A stretch of 64,000 bases of DNA from Alcanivorax sp. REN37 (GCF_041102775.1 NZ_JBGCUO010000001.1:2356001-2420000), one strand, 5' to 3'; counted from the first letter of the stretch, positions 22,819 to 32,791 are shown. Numbers and translations: made by a program. The notes: generated from the sequence alone by a model not told the origin.

Positions 22819-24834
22819 TCACTTGCTGTTATGGAACATGATGTAGCGGAACGTCTCCTGCAAACCTTCCAGCAGAAACTTCATTTCAGCGGCTTTAGCC
22901 GGATCCTGCTGCGACATTTCCGCGTCCAATGACGGCTCATCAAGGCGATAGAGACGCAGGTTTTCGCCGTTGTAGTCCATCTGCAGACTGTGGTCCGGAC
23001 CAGTTAGGCCAATGGTAGGCGCCACGGTGCGGTTACCGCCGAAGATGGTGTTGTAATCCCACTGCGGATCGATGCTGAGCAGGTCGCGGCCCAAGGTGCG
23101 GTTTTCATAGGGCAAGCCGATCAACGACAACACCGTCGGCATCAGATCCGGCAAGCTGGCATTCACTGGCAGTTCGTGGGCTCCGTCGATCACACCTGGG
23201 CCATGGATCAGCGCCGGCACGTGGTAATCATTCAGCGCCAGGTTCTCTGACCAACCCATGTGCTGGCCAAAGGTGCCACGGGTGTTGTGGTCGCCATACA
23301 TCACGAACAGGGTGTTGTTCTCGTAGGCTGAGCCTTTCACCAGTTCTTCCAGATAGAAGCGGATGTTGTAATCAAGCAGCCGCGCCGCGTTGTATTGGGC
23401 GTGGTCCTGCCAAGTGTATTTGGACAGCTCTTCCATCGGCGGCGTTTCCACTTGGAAGTCGGCATCGTCCTTGGGGATGGTGTAGGGGCGGTGGTTGCCG
23501 GCGGTCTGCACGAACATCACGAACGGCTTGCCCTCTTCCGCCAACGCATTGGCGCGGGCATGAGCTTGTTTGAACAGGTCCCGGTCGGAGATGCCCCACA
23601 CGTCCACGGTCGGCACGTTGTAATCCGACTGCTCCCACAGCTCCAAGGCGTCAATGTTGTGCTGCAGTAAGCCGCGGATGTTGGCCCAACCAGCGTCGCC
23701 GCCGATCAGATACAGCTTGTGGTAGTCCTCGAACGCATTGACCAACGTGTACTGGTCGATGATCAACGGGTTACGCGACGCGGTGCTGCCGCCCCAGGTG
23801 ACGTCCGGAATACCGGTGACCAGCCCGAACACAGTGCGCGCAGTACCACTGGCCGGCACCATAAAACGCGGGAAGAAATAACTGGACTCACGGGCAATTT
23901 GGTCGATGTAGGGGGTCGCACCGTACGGATTGCCGTACAGCCCCATGCGGTTGGCACCCAGTGACTCAAGATGGATAAACACCACGTTCGGCCGCCGCGT
24001 GCTGTCGCGGCCCGCCACCTGGCGAGAGAAGTTCAGCGTCGCCAGGTCCGGTTCGGTAACGCCAAGGTACTCGGCCACCTGCGGGTAGTGTGCACGCACG
24101 GCCTCCAGGTCATAGCGCTGGCCCTGGTTGGCCTGGGTTTCGAAGAAGTACGCCACCGGGTTCAGCCCCAGCGCCGCGATCTGCAAATCACCGGAGAAAA
24201 ATGCGTTGCTCCAGCGTAGCGGCACCACACTGGTGACCTTGCCGAGGATGCCGACGCAGAACAGCGCTACGCACACCGCCGTTACCACCACCCGGCCCTG
24301 CCAGCGCCGCGCCGGCCAACTGGCGGTGGCGTAGCGACAGATCAGCGCACGCATGGCGCGGTAACCCAGGTAGCCGGCCACCGCTACGGCCAGCAACAGA
24401 CGCAGCACCGGATAGGTTTGCCACACCATCGCCAGTGAATCGCGCTGGTCTTTCATGAATTCCAGCACCGTGACGTTGAGGCGCTCACCGAGGTAGGAGA
24501 AGTGGGCGAAGTCGGCAATGTAGAACAGCGCCAGGAACACACTCAGCAGCGTGCCGTAGAGCACCGCGATCGCTTGCACCCAGCGCCGGTCGCGCAGCCG
24601 CAGCGGCCCGGGCAGGAAACTGAGTACCGCCAGTGGCAACATCGCCAGCAGGGAGATGCGCAGGTCGAAGCGCACGCCAATGCCGAGCGCCTTCAGCACC
24701 GCGGCCGGGTATTTTTCCAGATGATGGCCGAGGAAATAGGCCATGAAGCCGAGTCGCAGCGCCACCAGTACGGCGAGCAGGGACAGGGTGAAGGTCAACA
24801 ACAGGCGTACGCGCGGCGTCAGCGTGGCAAACAT
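22819..24834 (-). CDS. LTA-synthase-like membrane sulfatase/phosphoglycerol transferase family protein
   Basis: Inner-membrane enzyme of 671 aa with about five N-terminal membrane segments and a periplasmic alkaline-phosphatase-fold domain. Motifs: VVFIHLESLGANRMG (metal-binding Glu), PASGTARTVFG (Thr in the nucleophile position, as in LtaS/OpgB-type transferases rather than Cys/Ser sulfatases) and MYGDHNTRGTFG (metal Asp-His). Gram-negative members transfer phosphoglycerol or phosphoethanolamine to envelope glycans or lipid A; the acceptor here cannot be told. The ATG at 24834 is chosen over an upstream frame extension. It lies downstream of sspB with a 159-bp gap and ends at its own terminator. 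Confidence 0.82.
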   Translation of the reverse strand: MFATLTPRVRLLLTFTLSLLAVLVALRLGFMAYFLGHHLEKYPAAVLKALGIGVRFDLRISLLAMLPLAVLSFLPGPLRLRDRRWVQAIAVLYGTLLSVFLALFYIADFAHFSYLGERLNVTVLEFMKDQRDSLAMVWQTYPVLRLLLAVAVAGYLGYRAMRALICRYATASWPARRWQGRVVVTAVCVALFCVGILGKVTSVVPLRWSNAFFSGDLQIAALGLNPVAYFFETQANQGQRYDLEAVRAHYPQVAEYLGVTEPDLATLNFSRQVAGRDSTRRPNVVFIHLESLGANRMGLYGNPYGATPYIDQIARESSYFFPRFMVPASGTARTVFGLVTGIPDVTWGGSTASRNPLIIDQYTLVNAFEDYHKLYLIGGDAGWANIRGLLQHNIDALELWEQSDYNVPTVDVWGISDRDLFKQAHARANALAEEGKPFVMFVQTAGNHRPYTIPKDDADFQVETPPMEELSKYTWQDHAQYNAARLLDYNIRFYLEELVKGSAYENNTLFVMYGDHNTRGTFGQHMGWSENLALNDYHVPALIHGPGVIDGAHELPVNASLPDLMPTVLSLIGLPYENRTLGRDLLSIDPQWDYNTIFGGNRTVAPTIGLTGPDHSLQMDYNGENLRLYRLDEPSLDAEMSQQDPAKAAEMKFLLEGLQETFRYIMFHNSK

Positions 24835-24993
24835 TGAGTGGGGCTCCGGTATACGCAGGCACAGCCTGCAGCAGGACGGGTAAACCGGCACCTGCGTGCG
24901 TCACCCGGCGAGGCGCAAACAATACTCACAAAGCGCGGAAACGAACAGTAGAAAGCCATCGCCGCCGATCTGCTGATCGACCGCGATGAGGAC

Positions 24994-25401
24994 TTACTTC
25001 ACGACTTTCAAGGCAGGACGCCCGCCAGCCGGCGGCGCAGGCGGTGTCGGCGCCGGGTCCTGCGGTGGTGGCGTGGCTTCAAACGCCATGCCCTCACCGT
25101 TCTCGCGGGCGAACACCGCCAGTACCGCCCCGACGGGCACTTCGATGGTCATCGGCCGGCCACCAAAGCGCGCCGAGAACGCAATCATCTCGTTGTCAGC
25201 AGCAAAGTGACCCACTGCTGACGGCGAGATATTGAGCACGATCTGCCCGTCCTGGACAAACTCCTGCGGCACCAGCACACCTGGATAGTGGGCATCCACC
25301 ATCAGGTGCGTGGTCAGGCCGTTGTCGCAGATCCATTCGTGGATGGCGCGAATCAGGTACGGCTTGTTCGGCGTCATCGGAGGTACCTGCAGTTGGCTCA
25401 T
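24994..25401 (-). CDS. sspB: ClpXP adaptor protein SspB
   Basis: Adaptor that delivers ssrA-tagged proteins to ClpXP. It is 135 aa. The folded substrate-binding domain runs from PYLIRAIHEWICDNG to about residue 115. A proline-rich linker follows, then the C-terminal GGRPALKVVK, the conserved ClpX-binding tail. The linker is shorter than in E. coli. It starts 7 bp after sspA, as in the usual sspA-sspB operon. Confidence 0.95.
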   Translation of the reverse strand: MSQLQVPPMTPNKPYLIRAIHEWICDNGLTTHLMVDAHYPGVLVPQEFVQDGQIVLNISPSAVGHFAADNEMIAFSARFGGRPMTIEVPVGAVLAVFARENGEGMAFEATPPPQDPAPTPPAPPAGGRPALKVVK

Positions 25402-25408
25402 GACCGAC

Positions 25409-26047
25409 TCACAGCAGGCTGCGCAGTTCGCGCTCCGGCTCCGACAGGCTGGCCTGGAAGCTGTCACGGGAGAACATGCGCTCGGCGTACTCAAGCAGCG
25501 GTTTGCACTGTTTGGCCGGCAGTTCGATGCCCATGGCACCGAGACGCCACAGGATCGGTGCCAGGGTGCAATCCACCAGCGTGAACTCGTCGTTCATAAA
25601 GAACGGCTTTTCGATGAACACCGGCACGATGGTGGTCAGGCTGTCACGCAGCTCCTTGCGGCGCTTGTTCAGCTCAGACTCTTTCTCGTCACCGGCCAGC
25701 AGCGCGTCCACATGCGGCGCCCAATCGCGCTCGATGCGGTGGATCAGCAGCCGGCTTTGGGCACGGGCCACCGGGTACACCGGCAGCAACGGCGGGTGCG
25801 GGAAGCGCTCGTCGAGGTACTCCATGATCACGTTGGGCTCGTAGAGCGTCAGCTCACGGTCCACCAACGTCGGCACTTCGTTGTACGGGTTCAGGTCGGC
25901 CAGCTCGGCCGGCTTGTTATTGGCATCGACGTCGATGATGTCGACGGTGACCCCCTTTTCAGCCAGCACGATGCGCACGCGGTGGCTGTAATGGTCTCGC
26001 GGATTGGAAAAGAAAATCATTGAAGAACGCTTGGCTACAACGCCCAT
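25409..26047 (-). CDS. sspA: Stringent starvation protein A
   Basis: GST-fold RNA-polymerase-associated regulator; in pseudomonads and enterics it acts at stress and virulence promoters. It is 212 aa. The N-terminal thioredoxin-like domain contains [15 protein letters not shown] and the surface [10 protein letters not shown] segment typical of SspA. It lacks the catalytic GST residue context, as expected. It lies downstream of petABC, the common gammaproteobacterial arrangement. Confidence 0.95.
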   Translation of the reverse strand: MGVVAKRSSMIFFSNPRDHYSHRVRIVLAEKGVTVDIIDVDANNKPAELADLNPYNEVPTLVDRELTLYEPNVIMEYLDERFPHPPLLPVYPVARAQSRLLIHRIERDWAPHVDALLAGDEKESELNKRRKELRDSLTTIVPVFIEKPFFMNDEFTLVDCTLAPILWRLGAMGIELPAKQCKPLLEYAERMFSRDSFQASLSEPERELRSLL

Positions 26048-26140
26048 GCTGAATCATCTCCCGCAACAAGGGTGGGTCTGGGGAAGCGGCCATCCTCAGC
26101 CGCTCTGGCCGGCAGGTTCACTGCCCGCCGTAGGCACAAC

Positions 26141-26168
26141 GCCCGGCCGGTCCAAAGGACCGCCGGGC
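26141..26168. other. GC-rich hairpin between petC and sspA
   Basis: CCCGGC and GGTCC arms pair around an AAA loop (a 28-nt near-perfect inverted repeat). No U tract on either strand. It may attenuate read-through from petABC into sspA-sspB. Confidence 0.45.
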
Positions 26169-26213
26169 GCCGGCATCATGCAGCGTCTAGCGCTGCCTGG
26201 AACTGGAGCACGC

Positions 26214-26867
26214 TTATTTGACGTCTTTCCAGTATTCCTTTTTCAGCAGGTACACCGGGATCAACAGGATCGCCAGGAACAGCAGGACATAAATACCCAG
26301 CTGCTCACGGTCCTGGCGCGCCGGTTCGGCGGTGTAAGCCAGGAAGTGGGTGATATCCAGCATTGCCTGCTTGAACTCGTCCTCGGACACGCTTTCCTGC
26401 ATTCGCGCCATGACGTGGGGCATACCCACTGACGGGAACACATGGTTGTTGTAACCGAACGGCCGCGATTCGTCCTTGTAGAAACCGAGCAAATAGGAGT
26501 ACAGCCAATCCGGTGAACGCAGACGCGTGACCATGGTCAGGTCCGGCGGCGCGGTCCCAAACCAAGCCGCGGCCTCTTTCTTGGACATGGCGTTGAGCAT
26601 CTGATCACCGGCCTGTTCGGTGGTGAAGTTCAGGTGCTCCATCATCATTTCACGCGGAATGCCGAGATCGTCAGCCATGCGCGAGTAGCGCTGGTACTGC
26701 AGGCTGTGGCAGCCCATGCAGTTGTTGACGAACAGCTGAGCGCCACGCTGCTTGGACACTTGGTCCTGCAGGTTCAGCGGCGCACGCACCACGTGTTCAT
26801 TAGCGCCACCGGCAGCAAAGGCAATCAGCGGCAGGCAGCTCAGCAGTACAGCAACGAGCTTTTTCAT
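26214..26867 (-). CDS. petC: Cytochrome c1 of the bc1 complex
   Basis: Membrane-anchored c-type cytochrome passing electrons from the Rieske protein to soluble cytochrome c. It is 217 aa: signal peptide (1-19), haem site C50-M-G-C53-H54, likely axial Met in VGMPHVM, and a C-terminal membrane anchor (about 190-208) with a KKEYWKDVK tail. It is short for a bacterial c1 but contains all expected elements. Its ATG overlaps the petB stop by one base. Confidence 0.95.
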   Translation of the reverse strand: MKKLVAVLLSCLPLIAFAAGGANEHVVRAPLNLQDQVSKQRGAQLFVNNCMGCHSLQYQRYSRMADDLGIPREMMMEHLNFTTEQAGDQMLNAMSKKEAAAWFGTAPPDLTMVTRLRSPDWLYSYLLGFYKDESRPFGYNNHVFPSVGMPHVMARMQESVSEDEFKQAMLDITHFLAYTAEPARQDREQLGIYVLLFLAILLIPVYLLKKEYWKDVK

Positions 26868-28168
26868 CAGTGACGACCTCCCGTGACGCGTTCCGGAACC
26901 GGCTTGGACTTCTCAAAGCGGTGCGCGAACGGCAGCACAGCCAGGAAGTAGAAGAAGTAGTACACGGTGCCGATCTGTGCCCAGGCCGTGAAGCTGAGGC
27001 CGAGGAAGTCGTTATCCGCCGGCTGGGTACCGAGGAAGCCCAGACCGAGGAACGCCACCACGAAAATACCGAGGTTGATGCGGCTCCACAGGCCTTTGTA
27101 GCGGATCGAGCGCACCGGATGACGGTCCAGCCACGGCAGCACGAACAGGATGGCAATAGCGCCGCCCATTACGATCATGCCCCAGGTTTTAGCGTCAAAC
27201 AGGAAGCTGATGGTGGTGGCACGCAGCATTGCGTAGTACGGGCCGTAGTACCACACCGGCGCAATGTGGTCCGGGGTCTTCAGTGCGTTGGCCGGCTCAA
27301 AGTTAGGCGCTTCGAGGAAGTAGCCGCCGCCGTCCGGGAAGAAGAACAGCACGGTGCAGAACACCATCAGGAACACCACCACACCGACCAGGTCTTTCAC
27401 GGTGTAGTACGGGTGGAACGGGATGCCGTCCAGCGGGATGCCGTTTTCGTCTTTGTGTTTCTTGATGTCGACGCCATCTGGGTTGTTGGAACCCACTTCG
27501 TGCAGTGCCAGCAGGTGCAGTACCACCAGCGCCACCAGCACCAACGGGATCGCCACCACGTGCAGGGCGAAGAACTTGTTCACGGTGGCTTCAGACAGCA
27601 GGTAGTCACCACGCACCCAAGTGGTCAGGGCCTGGCCCATCTGCGCCGCTTCGTTGGCGTCAACGAACGGCAGCACTTGGAACGGAATGGCTTCAGCCAG
27701 GGAAATGATCACCTGGGCGCCCCAGTAGGACATGTTGCCCCACGGCAGCACGTAGCCGAGGAAGCCTTCGGCCATCAGTGCCAGGTAGATCAGCATGCCG
27801 AAGATCCATACCAGCTCACGCGGCGGCTTGAACGAGCCGTACATCAGGCCACGGAACATGTGGATGTAGACCACCGCGAAGAAGGCGGAGGCGCCGACCG
27901 CATGCATATAGCGGATCAGCCAGCCCATCTGCACGTCGCGCATGATGTATTCCACCGACGCGAACGCATCGCTCGGGGAGTAGAACATGGTCAACCAGAT
28001 CCCGGTCAGTAGCTGGTTGACCAGCACCACCAAGGACAGCACGCCGAAGTAGTACCAGAAGTTGAAGTTCTTCGGGGCGTAGTACTCGGACATGTGTTTC
28101 TTATAGGCGTCGGTCACCGGCAGACGTGCGTCTACCCAGTCGATGCCTTTCTGAAGCAGTCCCATCAT
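26867..28168 (-). CDS. petB: Cytochrome b of the bc1 complex
   Basis: Core quinol-oxidising subunit, 433 aa, with eight predicted membrane segments and the bis-haem His pairs. The Qo-site motif reads PVWY instead of the mitochondrial PEWY, a variant I know from beta/gammaproteobacteria. The sequence ends in a hydrophilic [14 protein letters not shown] tail. Its start overlaps the Rieske gene by 4 bp. Confidence 0.97.
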   Translation of the reverse strand: MMGLLQKGIDWVDARLPVTDAYKKHMSEYYAPKNFNFWYYFGVLSLVVLVNQLLTGIWLTMFYSPSDAFASVEYIMRDVQMGWLIRYMHAVGASAFFAVVYIHMFRGLMYGSFKPPRELVWIFGMLIYLALMAEGFLGYVLPWGNMSYWGAQVIISLAEAIPFQVLPFVDANEAAQMGQALTTWVRGDYLLSEATVNKFFALHVVAIPLVLVALVVLHLLALHEVGSNNPDGVDIKKHKDENGIPLDGIPFHPYYTVKDLVGVVVFLMVFCTVLFFFPDGGGYFLEAPNFEPANALKTPDHIAPVWYYGPYYAMLRATTISFLFDAKTWGMIVMGGAIAILFVLPWLDRHPVRSIRYKGLWSRINLGIFVVAFLGLGFLGTQPADNDFLGLSFTAWAQIGTVYYFFYFLAVLPFAHRFEKSKPVPERVTGGRH

Positions 28169-28755
28169 GCGGTTGCTCCTTCTTCAGAACCAATGATGAC
28201 GACCTGTTCGCTCAGGTATGAATGCGGCGGCACCAGCAGATTCTTCGGTGCCGGCACACTGCGGTACACACGCCCGGCGAAGTCGAACTTGGAGCCGTGG
28301 CAGGGGCAGAAGAAGCCACCGTGAGCCAGCTGCACCGTCGGTTGCGGGGTAAAGGTCGGGGAGCAACCCAGGTGGGTGCAGGTACCGATCAGCACCAGCA
28401 CTTCCGGTTTGATCGAGCGGTAAGCGTTGGTGGCATAGTCCGGCTGCTGTTGCACTTCGGACTGCGGGTCGACCAGATCGCCGGATTGGGCCAAGGCATC
28501 GAGGCCGCGCAGCATCTCGTCAGAGCGGCGCACCACCCAGACCGGCTGACCGCGCCACTCGCGCACCACGCGCTGCCCCTGCTCCAGCTTGCTGATGTCG
28601 ATTTCCACCGGCGCACCGGCGTTCTCGGCACGGGCACTGGGCTGCCAGGACTTCACAAAAGGAACTGCAACACCCACTGCACCTACGGCGCCGACGGCGG
28701 ACGTCAGGCCAATTAAAAAGGTACGCCGGCTGGTGTTTACGCCGTCTTTACTCAT
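28165..28755 (-). CDS. petA: Ubiquinol-cytochrome c reductase Rieske iron-sulfur subunit
   Basis: 2Fe-2S protein of the bc1 complex, 196 aa. The N-terminus carries a Tat-type motif SRRTFLIG followed by a membrane anchor. The cluster-binding boxes CTHLGC and CPCHGS are intact. First gene of petABC, with a good promoter 90 bp upstream. Confidence 0.97.
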   Translation of the reverse strand: MSKDGVNTSRRTFLIGLTSAVGAVGAVGVAVPFVKSWQPSARAENAGAPVEIDISKLEQGQRVVREWRGQPVWVVRRSDEMLRGLDALAQSGDLVDPQSEVQQQPDYATNAYRSIKPEVLVLIGTCTHLGCSPTFTPQPTVQLAHGGFFCPCHGSKFDFAGRVYRSVPAPKNLLVPPHSYLSEQVVIIGSEEGATA

Positions 28756-28844
28756 CGAGATGATCTCCCCTGGATCCCACGCTCTTTGGTGGTTAGGTCA
28801 ACGCGGGAAATGCCCCCACGTTCCGGGCGGAATAAGCGCCGCAA

Positions 28845-28873
28845 ATGGTAGAGAAAAAGCAGCAAAGTGACAA
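28845..28873 (-). promoter_or_regulatory. Sigma-70 promoter of petABC
   Basis: On the minus strand TTGTCA (28873-28868), 17-bp spacer, TACCAT (28850-28845), about 90 bp before petA. Confidence 0.65.
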
Positions 28874-28966
28874 CCGACTTGCCGCCCGGCAAAAAGCGCA
28901 CCGAAGAAGGCGAAAAATGTCCGCCAAATAGCGGTTTCATGGCCTTCGCGACGGCATTTCAGAATG

Positions 28967-28996
28967 CAGAAAGCCCGGCGAAGGCCGGGCTTTCTG
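28967..28996 (-). terminator. Terminator after rpsI
   Basis: A 13-bp perfect stem (CAGAAAGCCCGGC with its complement) around a 4-nt loop, 16 bp beyond the rpsI stop. The T run is short (three), so strength is uncertain; it separates rplM-rpsI from petABC. Confidence 0.7.
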
Positions 28997-29011
28997 AGCA
29001 CCACATGAAGA

Positions 29012-29407
29012 TCAGCGCTTGGAGAACTGCGGACGACGACGCGCCTTATGCAGACCCACTTTCTTACGCTCAACTTCACGGGCGTCACGGGTCACGAAGC
29101 CGGCGCGGCGCAGCGGCGAGCGCAGCGCTTCGTCGTACTCGATCAGGGCGCGAGTAATGCCGTGACGGATAGCACCGGCCTGACCGGTGGTGCCGCCACC
29201 GCGCACGGTGACCTGGATGTCGAAGCGGTCGTTCATTTCGACCAGCTCCAGCGGCTGACGTACCACCATGCGGGCGGTTTCACGGCCGAAGTACTCGTCC
29301 AGCGGACGGCCATTAACGGAGATCTTGCCGCTGCCTGCACGGATGAACACGCGTGCTGAAGACGTTTTGCGGCGACCGGTGCCGTAGTTGGGAGCTGCAG
29401 TAGCCAT
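29012..29407 (-). CDS. rpsI: 30S ribosomal protein S9
   Basis: Small-subunit protein of 131 aa contacting P-site tRNA through its C-terminal tail. [13 protein letters not shown] near the N-terminus and the final [17 protein letters not shown] are characteristic. The ATG at 29407 with GAGAGG upstream is the start. It follows rplM by 10 bp in the universal L13-S9 pair. Confidence 0.98.
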   Translation of the reverse strand: MATAAPNYGTGRRKTSSARVFIRAGSGKISVNGRPLDEYFGRETARMVVRQPLELVEMNDRFDIQVTVRGGGTTGQAGAIRHGITRALIEYDEALRSPLRRAGFVTRDAREVERKKVGLHKARRRPQFSKR

Positions 29408-29417
29408 CAAATACCTC

Positions 29418-29846
29418 TCAGATTTCCAGTGCTTGCGGCTGCTGCGCAGCGTGCGGATGTTCGGTGCCAGCGTAGATCTTCAGCTTGCTCATCATGGCGC
29501 GCGACAGCGGACCACGCGGCATCATGCCTTTAACGGCCAGCTGCAGAACGGCTTCCGGCTTCACTTCGATCATTTTATCGAAGTTGGCTTCTTTCAGGCC
29601 GCCCGGAAAACCGGTATGGCGGTAGTACATCTTGTCCTGGGCTTTATTGCCGGTCACCGCGATCTTTTCCGCGTTGATCACGACGATGTAGTCGCCGGTA
29701 TCCATGTGCGGGGTGAATTCCGGCTTGTGCTTGCCGCGCAGGCGCGTCGCAATCTCACTGGCCAGGCGGCCCAGCGTTTTGCCGGAGGCGTCTACCACAT
29801 ACCAGTCGCGCTTTACGCTGTCCGGTTTGGCGCTGAAGGTTTTCAT
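29418..29846 (-). CDS. rplM: 50S ribosomal protein L13
   Basis: Large-subunit protein, 142 aa, exactly the E. coli length when started at the MKTFSAK ATG (29846). An in-frame extension of five codons upstream is not used in the family. Motifs [12 protein letters not shown] and [12 protein letters not shown] are intact. First gene of rplM-rpsI. Confidence 0.98.
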   Translation of the reverse strand: MKTFSAKPDSVKRDWYVVDASGKTLGRLASEIATRLRGKHKPEFTPHMDTGDYIVVINAEKIAVTGNKAQDKMYYRHTGFPGGLKEANFDKMIEVKPEAVLQLAVKGMMPRGPLSRAMMSKLKIYAGTEHPHAAQQPQALEI

Positions 29847-29924
29847 GTAATTCTTTCCCAAATTCAGGAGTTTACGGGTAAATTCGACCCACCGACGGCG
29901 CTTCCGCCGGGCAAGAGAGCGCGA

Positions 29925-29953
29925 ATTCTACCGAAGCACCTCAGGTAACACAA
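29925..29953 (-). promoter_or_regulatory. Sigma-70 promoter of rplM-rpsI
   Basis: On the minus strand TTGTGT (29953-29948), 17-bp spacer, TAGAAT (29930-29925). It would give a leader of about 70 nt. Confidence 0.6.
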
Positions 29954-30107
29954 GCACCGCACGCCGGCCAAAGGGAGCCAGCATGCCGTGTCACAACGTG
30001 TCGGAGGGCCGCTTCCGATAACGAGAAGCGTCGCGCGCAGAGGCCCCGGAACTCGGGCCGATCCAGCCGGCGATGATAAAGCAACTGCCTGCGGCTGGCA
30101 CTCTTTG

Positions 30108-30135
30108 TTTACGTCCCAAGACTGTCACGGATACT
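30108..30135 (+). promoter_or_regulatory. Weak promoter candidate for the downstream methyltransferase
   Basis: TTTACG, 16-bp spacer, GATACT on the plus strand, 57 bp before the gene at 30192. The rest of the 29954-30191 gap shows no gene. Confidence 0.3.
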
Positions 30136-30191
30136 CAGGCATCATCCATGGCATGCTCACCCCTCAGTCTCGTGGCACACAGGATGGCCCC

Positions 30192-30962
30192 ATGAGTTCC
30201 GGTTTCACCAATCACTTTGCGCCCGTCGCCGCCGCCTACCGCGATTACCGGCCGCACTACCCCGACGCCTTGTTTGCCTGGCTGGCGCAGCAATGCGAAC
30301 GCCAGCAATTGGTGTGGGACTGCGGCGCCGGCAGCGGTCAGGCCAGTGTCGGCCTCGCCGAATACTTCGATAAAGTGCTGGCCACCGACGCCAGTGCCGA
30401 ACAACTCGCGCAGGCACCGCCCCATGAGCGCATCAACTACCGCACTGCCAGCCCCGCGGCCAGCGGCCTCGCTAACGCTTGCGTTGATCTGGTGACGGTG
30501 GCGCAAGCCTTGCATTGGTTCGATCTGCCCTCGTTCTACGCCGAGGCGCACCGGGTACTGCATCCCGGCGGCGTGTTGGCAGTGTGGAGTTACGGCAACT
30601 TGCGCAGCGGTGACACCGCGGTGGCCGGCGCCCTGCACCACTTTCATTACCAGGTGGTGGGGCCTTACTGGCCACCGGAGCGGCAGCATGTGGAAACCGG
30701 TTACCGCCAGCTGCCATTCCCGTATCCGGCAGAGTTGGCGCCGGCGTTCACGCTCACCGCCCACTGGACGCTGGAACAACTGCTCGGCTACCTGCGCAGT
30801 TGGTCCGCCACGGCCCGCTACCAAGCTGCCCAGGGCGAGGACCCGGTGGAGCGGCTGGCGCGACAACTGCTGCCAATCTGGGAAGATCCGTGGCGGCGAT
30901 TGGAGTTTCGCTGGCCGCTGGCTTTGCTAGTGGGGCGCAAACCGCTGCCACCGTGCGACTGA
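30192..30962 (+). CDS. Class I SAM-dependent methyltransferase, substrate unknown
   Basis: 256-aa methyltransferase of the methyltransf_11-like group. After SGFTNHFAPVAAAYRDYRPHYP comes SAM motif I VWDCGAGSGQASVGLA, then ATDASAEQL and the QALHWFDLPSFYAEAHRVLHPGG stretch. That DLVTVAQALHWFD-type signature is shared with trans-aconitate methyltransferase-like proteins, but the substrate cannot be assigned. An ATG 39 bp upstream is possible. Confidence 0.8.
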   Translation: MSSGFTNHFAPVAAAYRDYRPHYPDALFAWLAQQCERQQLVWDCGAGSGQASVGLAEYFDKVLATDASAEQLAQAPPHERINYRTASPAASGLANACVDLVTVAQALHWFDLPSFYAEAHRVLHPGGVLAVWSYGNLRSGDTAVAGALHHFHYQVVGPYWPPERQHVETGYRQLPFPYPAELAPAFTLTAHWTLEQLLGYLRSWSATARYQAAQGEDPVERLARQLLPIWEDPWRRLEFRWPLALLVGRKPLPPCD

Positions 30963-31014
30963 GCGGCAGTGCCCGTATCATGGCCGACTCATCCACTGCA
31001 TGAAGGAAGACGCC

Positions 31015-32055
31015 ATGGAATACCGTCGCCTTGGGCGCACCGATCTGTCTGTCAGCGCGCTCTGTCTTGGCACCATGACCTGGGGCAACCAGAACGACCG
31101 CGACCAAGGGTTCGCGCAGATGGACCTTGCCGTGGCGCACGGCATCAACTTTTTCGATACCGCGGAAATGTACGCGGTGCCTTCCAGTGCCGAGACCGCT
31201 CACACCACCGAGGCGATCATCGGCGAGTGGTTTGCTCGCACCGGCAAGCGCCAGGACATCATCCTCGCCACCAAAGCCACCGGCCCCGGCGAGCACATGC
31301 GCCATATCCGCAACGGCCCACGCCTCAACCGCGCGCACATCACCGAGGCGGTGGAAGGCAGTTTGCGGCGCCTGCAGACCGATGTGATTGACCTCTACCA
31401 AATGCATTGGCCGGACCGCAGCACCAACTATTTCGGTCGCCTCGGCTTCCGCCCGCCGCGCAGTGAAGAGGACATGACGCCGATCGCGGAAACGCTGGAG
31501 GTGCTCAACGACCTGGTCAAGGCCGGCAAGATCCGCCATTACGGCATCTCCAACGAAACCGCTTGGGGCGCCATGACCTATCTGGCGGAAGCCGATCGCC
31601 TCGGCATGCCGCGCCCGGCTTCGATCCAGAATCCCTATTCGTTGCTGAACCGCAGCTTTGAGGTGGGCCTGGCAGAGGTAAGCTGGCGCGAACAGCTGAG
31701 CCTGTTGGCCTACTCGCCCTTGGCGTTCGGCATGCTCACCGGCAAGTACCGCAATGGCCAGTGGCCCGCACAAGCCCGGCTCACACTGTTCAAGTATTTT
31801 TCACGCTATTCCCAGCCGCAGGCGATGGAGGCCACCGAAAAGTACTTCCAGCTGGCCGAGCAACGGGGACTATCACTGACCCAGTTGGCGTTGCAGTTCG
31901 TCACCACCCGGCCGTTTGTGACTAGCAACATCATCGGCGCCACCAGCCTCGAACAATTGCAGGAAAACCTCGATAGCGTACAGGTCACCATGGACGACGA
32001 GCTGGAGCAGGCACTGGAGGCGATCCACGCCATCCACACCTACCCAGCCCCCTGA
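31015..32055 (+). CDS. tas: NADP(H)-dependent aldo-keto reductase, Tas family
   Basis: TIM-barrel oxidoreductase, 346 aa. It aligns closely in my reading with E. coli Tas: LGTMTWGNQN, FDTAEMYAVP (catalytic Tyr), DLYQMHWPDRSTNYFG, IQNPYSLLNRSFEVGLAEV, and the ending HTYPAP. E. coli Tas was found by suppression of a tyrosine auxotroph; its physiological substrate is unclear. The ATG at 31015 with AAGGAAG upstream is preferred over one at 31000. Confidence 0.93.
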   Translation: MEYRRLGRTDLSVSALCLGTMTWGNQNDRDQGFAQMDLAVAHGINFFDTAEMYAVPSSAETAHTTEAIIGEWFARTGKRQDIILATKATGPGEHMRHIRNGPRLNRAHITEAVEGSLRRLQTDVIDLYQMHWPDRSTNYFGRLGFRPPRSEEDMTPIAETLEVLNDLVKAGKIRHYGISNETAWGAMTYLAEADRLGMPRPASIQNPYSLLNRSFEVGLAEVSWREQLSLLAYSPLAFGMLTGKYRNGQWPAQARLTLFKYFSRYSQPQAMEATEKYFQLAEQRGLSLTQLALQFVTTRPFVTSNIIGATSLEQLQENLDSVQVTMDDELEQALEAIHAIHTYPAP

Positions 32056-32170
32056 GGCGTTGATCAAATAATCCGATCAATTGCCGTGATCCGGCGCGCT
32101 GGCTCCGCCTGCGCTGGCCCACGTAAGCTGCAACGCATCGACTGAATGTGCCCATCACAAGGAGATCACC

Positions 32171-32791
32171 ATGCGTCACGCCATTGCCCTTGCTGCCCTG
32201 ATCAGCCTGTCCGGCGCCAGCTTCGCCGACACCATCACCGATTACACGCTGGACCCGACCCACGCCCAAGTGCGGTTCAGCTGGAGCCACCTCGGCTTTT
32301 CCACCCCCGGCGCCAACTTCGACCAGGTCACCGGCACCGTGCGCGTGAACGAGGAACACCCGGAACGCTCCACCGTGTCAGTGCGCATTCCAGTGGACAG
32401 CGTCAACACCCACGTTCCGCTGCTGGATGAGCACCTGCTGACCCAACCTGGCTTCTTCGACGCCAAGGCGCACCCGGACATCACTTTCGAAAGCACCGGC
32501 ATCCGCAACGTCGACCGCGACCAGCAGCGATTCGATTTGGTCGGCACCCTGACCGTCAACGGCATCCAGAAAGAAGTAGTACTGGCTACCCAAGTGAACA
32601 AAGTCGGCCCGCACCCGATGTGGGACAACGCGCCGGCAATCGGTCTCGACGCCCGCACCACCGTCAAACGCTCCGACTTCAAGATGGACGCCTACGCTCC
32701 GGCGGTCAGCGATGAGATGCCGATTCAGATCACTATCGAAGCAGTGGAAGCCAAAGCCTTTGCTGAGCAGATGGCCAAGATGGCGAAGTAA
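32171..32791 (+). CDS. YceI-family periplasmic lipocalin-like protein
   Basis: 206-aa exported protein: signal peptide ending near ASFA (residue 19), then the YceI beta-barrel (YTLDPTHAQVRFSWSHLGFS, PGFFDAKAHPDITFEST, GTLTVNGIQKEVVL). Family members bind polyprenoid or amphiphilic ligands in the periplasm. A strong AAGGAG precedes the ATG, and a terminator follows, so it is likely a single-gene unit. Confidence 0.92.
   Translation: MRHAIALAALISLSGASFADTITDYTLDPTHAQVRFSWSHLGFSTPGANFDQVTGTVRVNEEHPERSTVSVRIPVDSVNTHVPLLDEHLLTQPGFFDAKAHPDITFESTGIRNVDRDQQRFDLVGTLTVNGIQKEVVLATQVNKVGPHPMWDNAPAIGLDARTTVKRSDFKMDAYAPAVSDEMPIQITIEAVEAKAFAEQMAKMAK

Noticed and set aside
22347-22841. 164-codon plus-strand frame in the 22.3-kb gap
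   Set aside because: No ribosome-binding site, unlike-protein composition, and it reads through the terminator at 22772-22792 into the sulfatase gene end.
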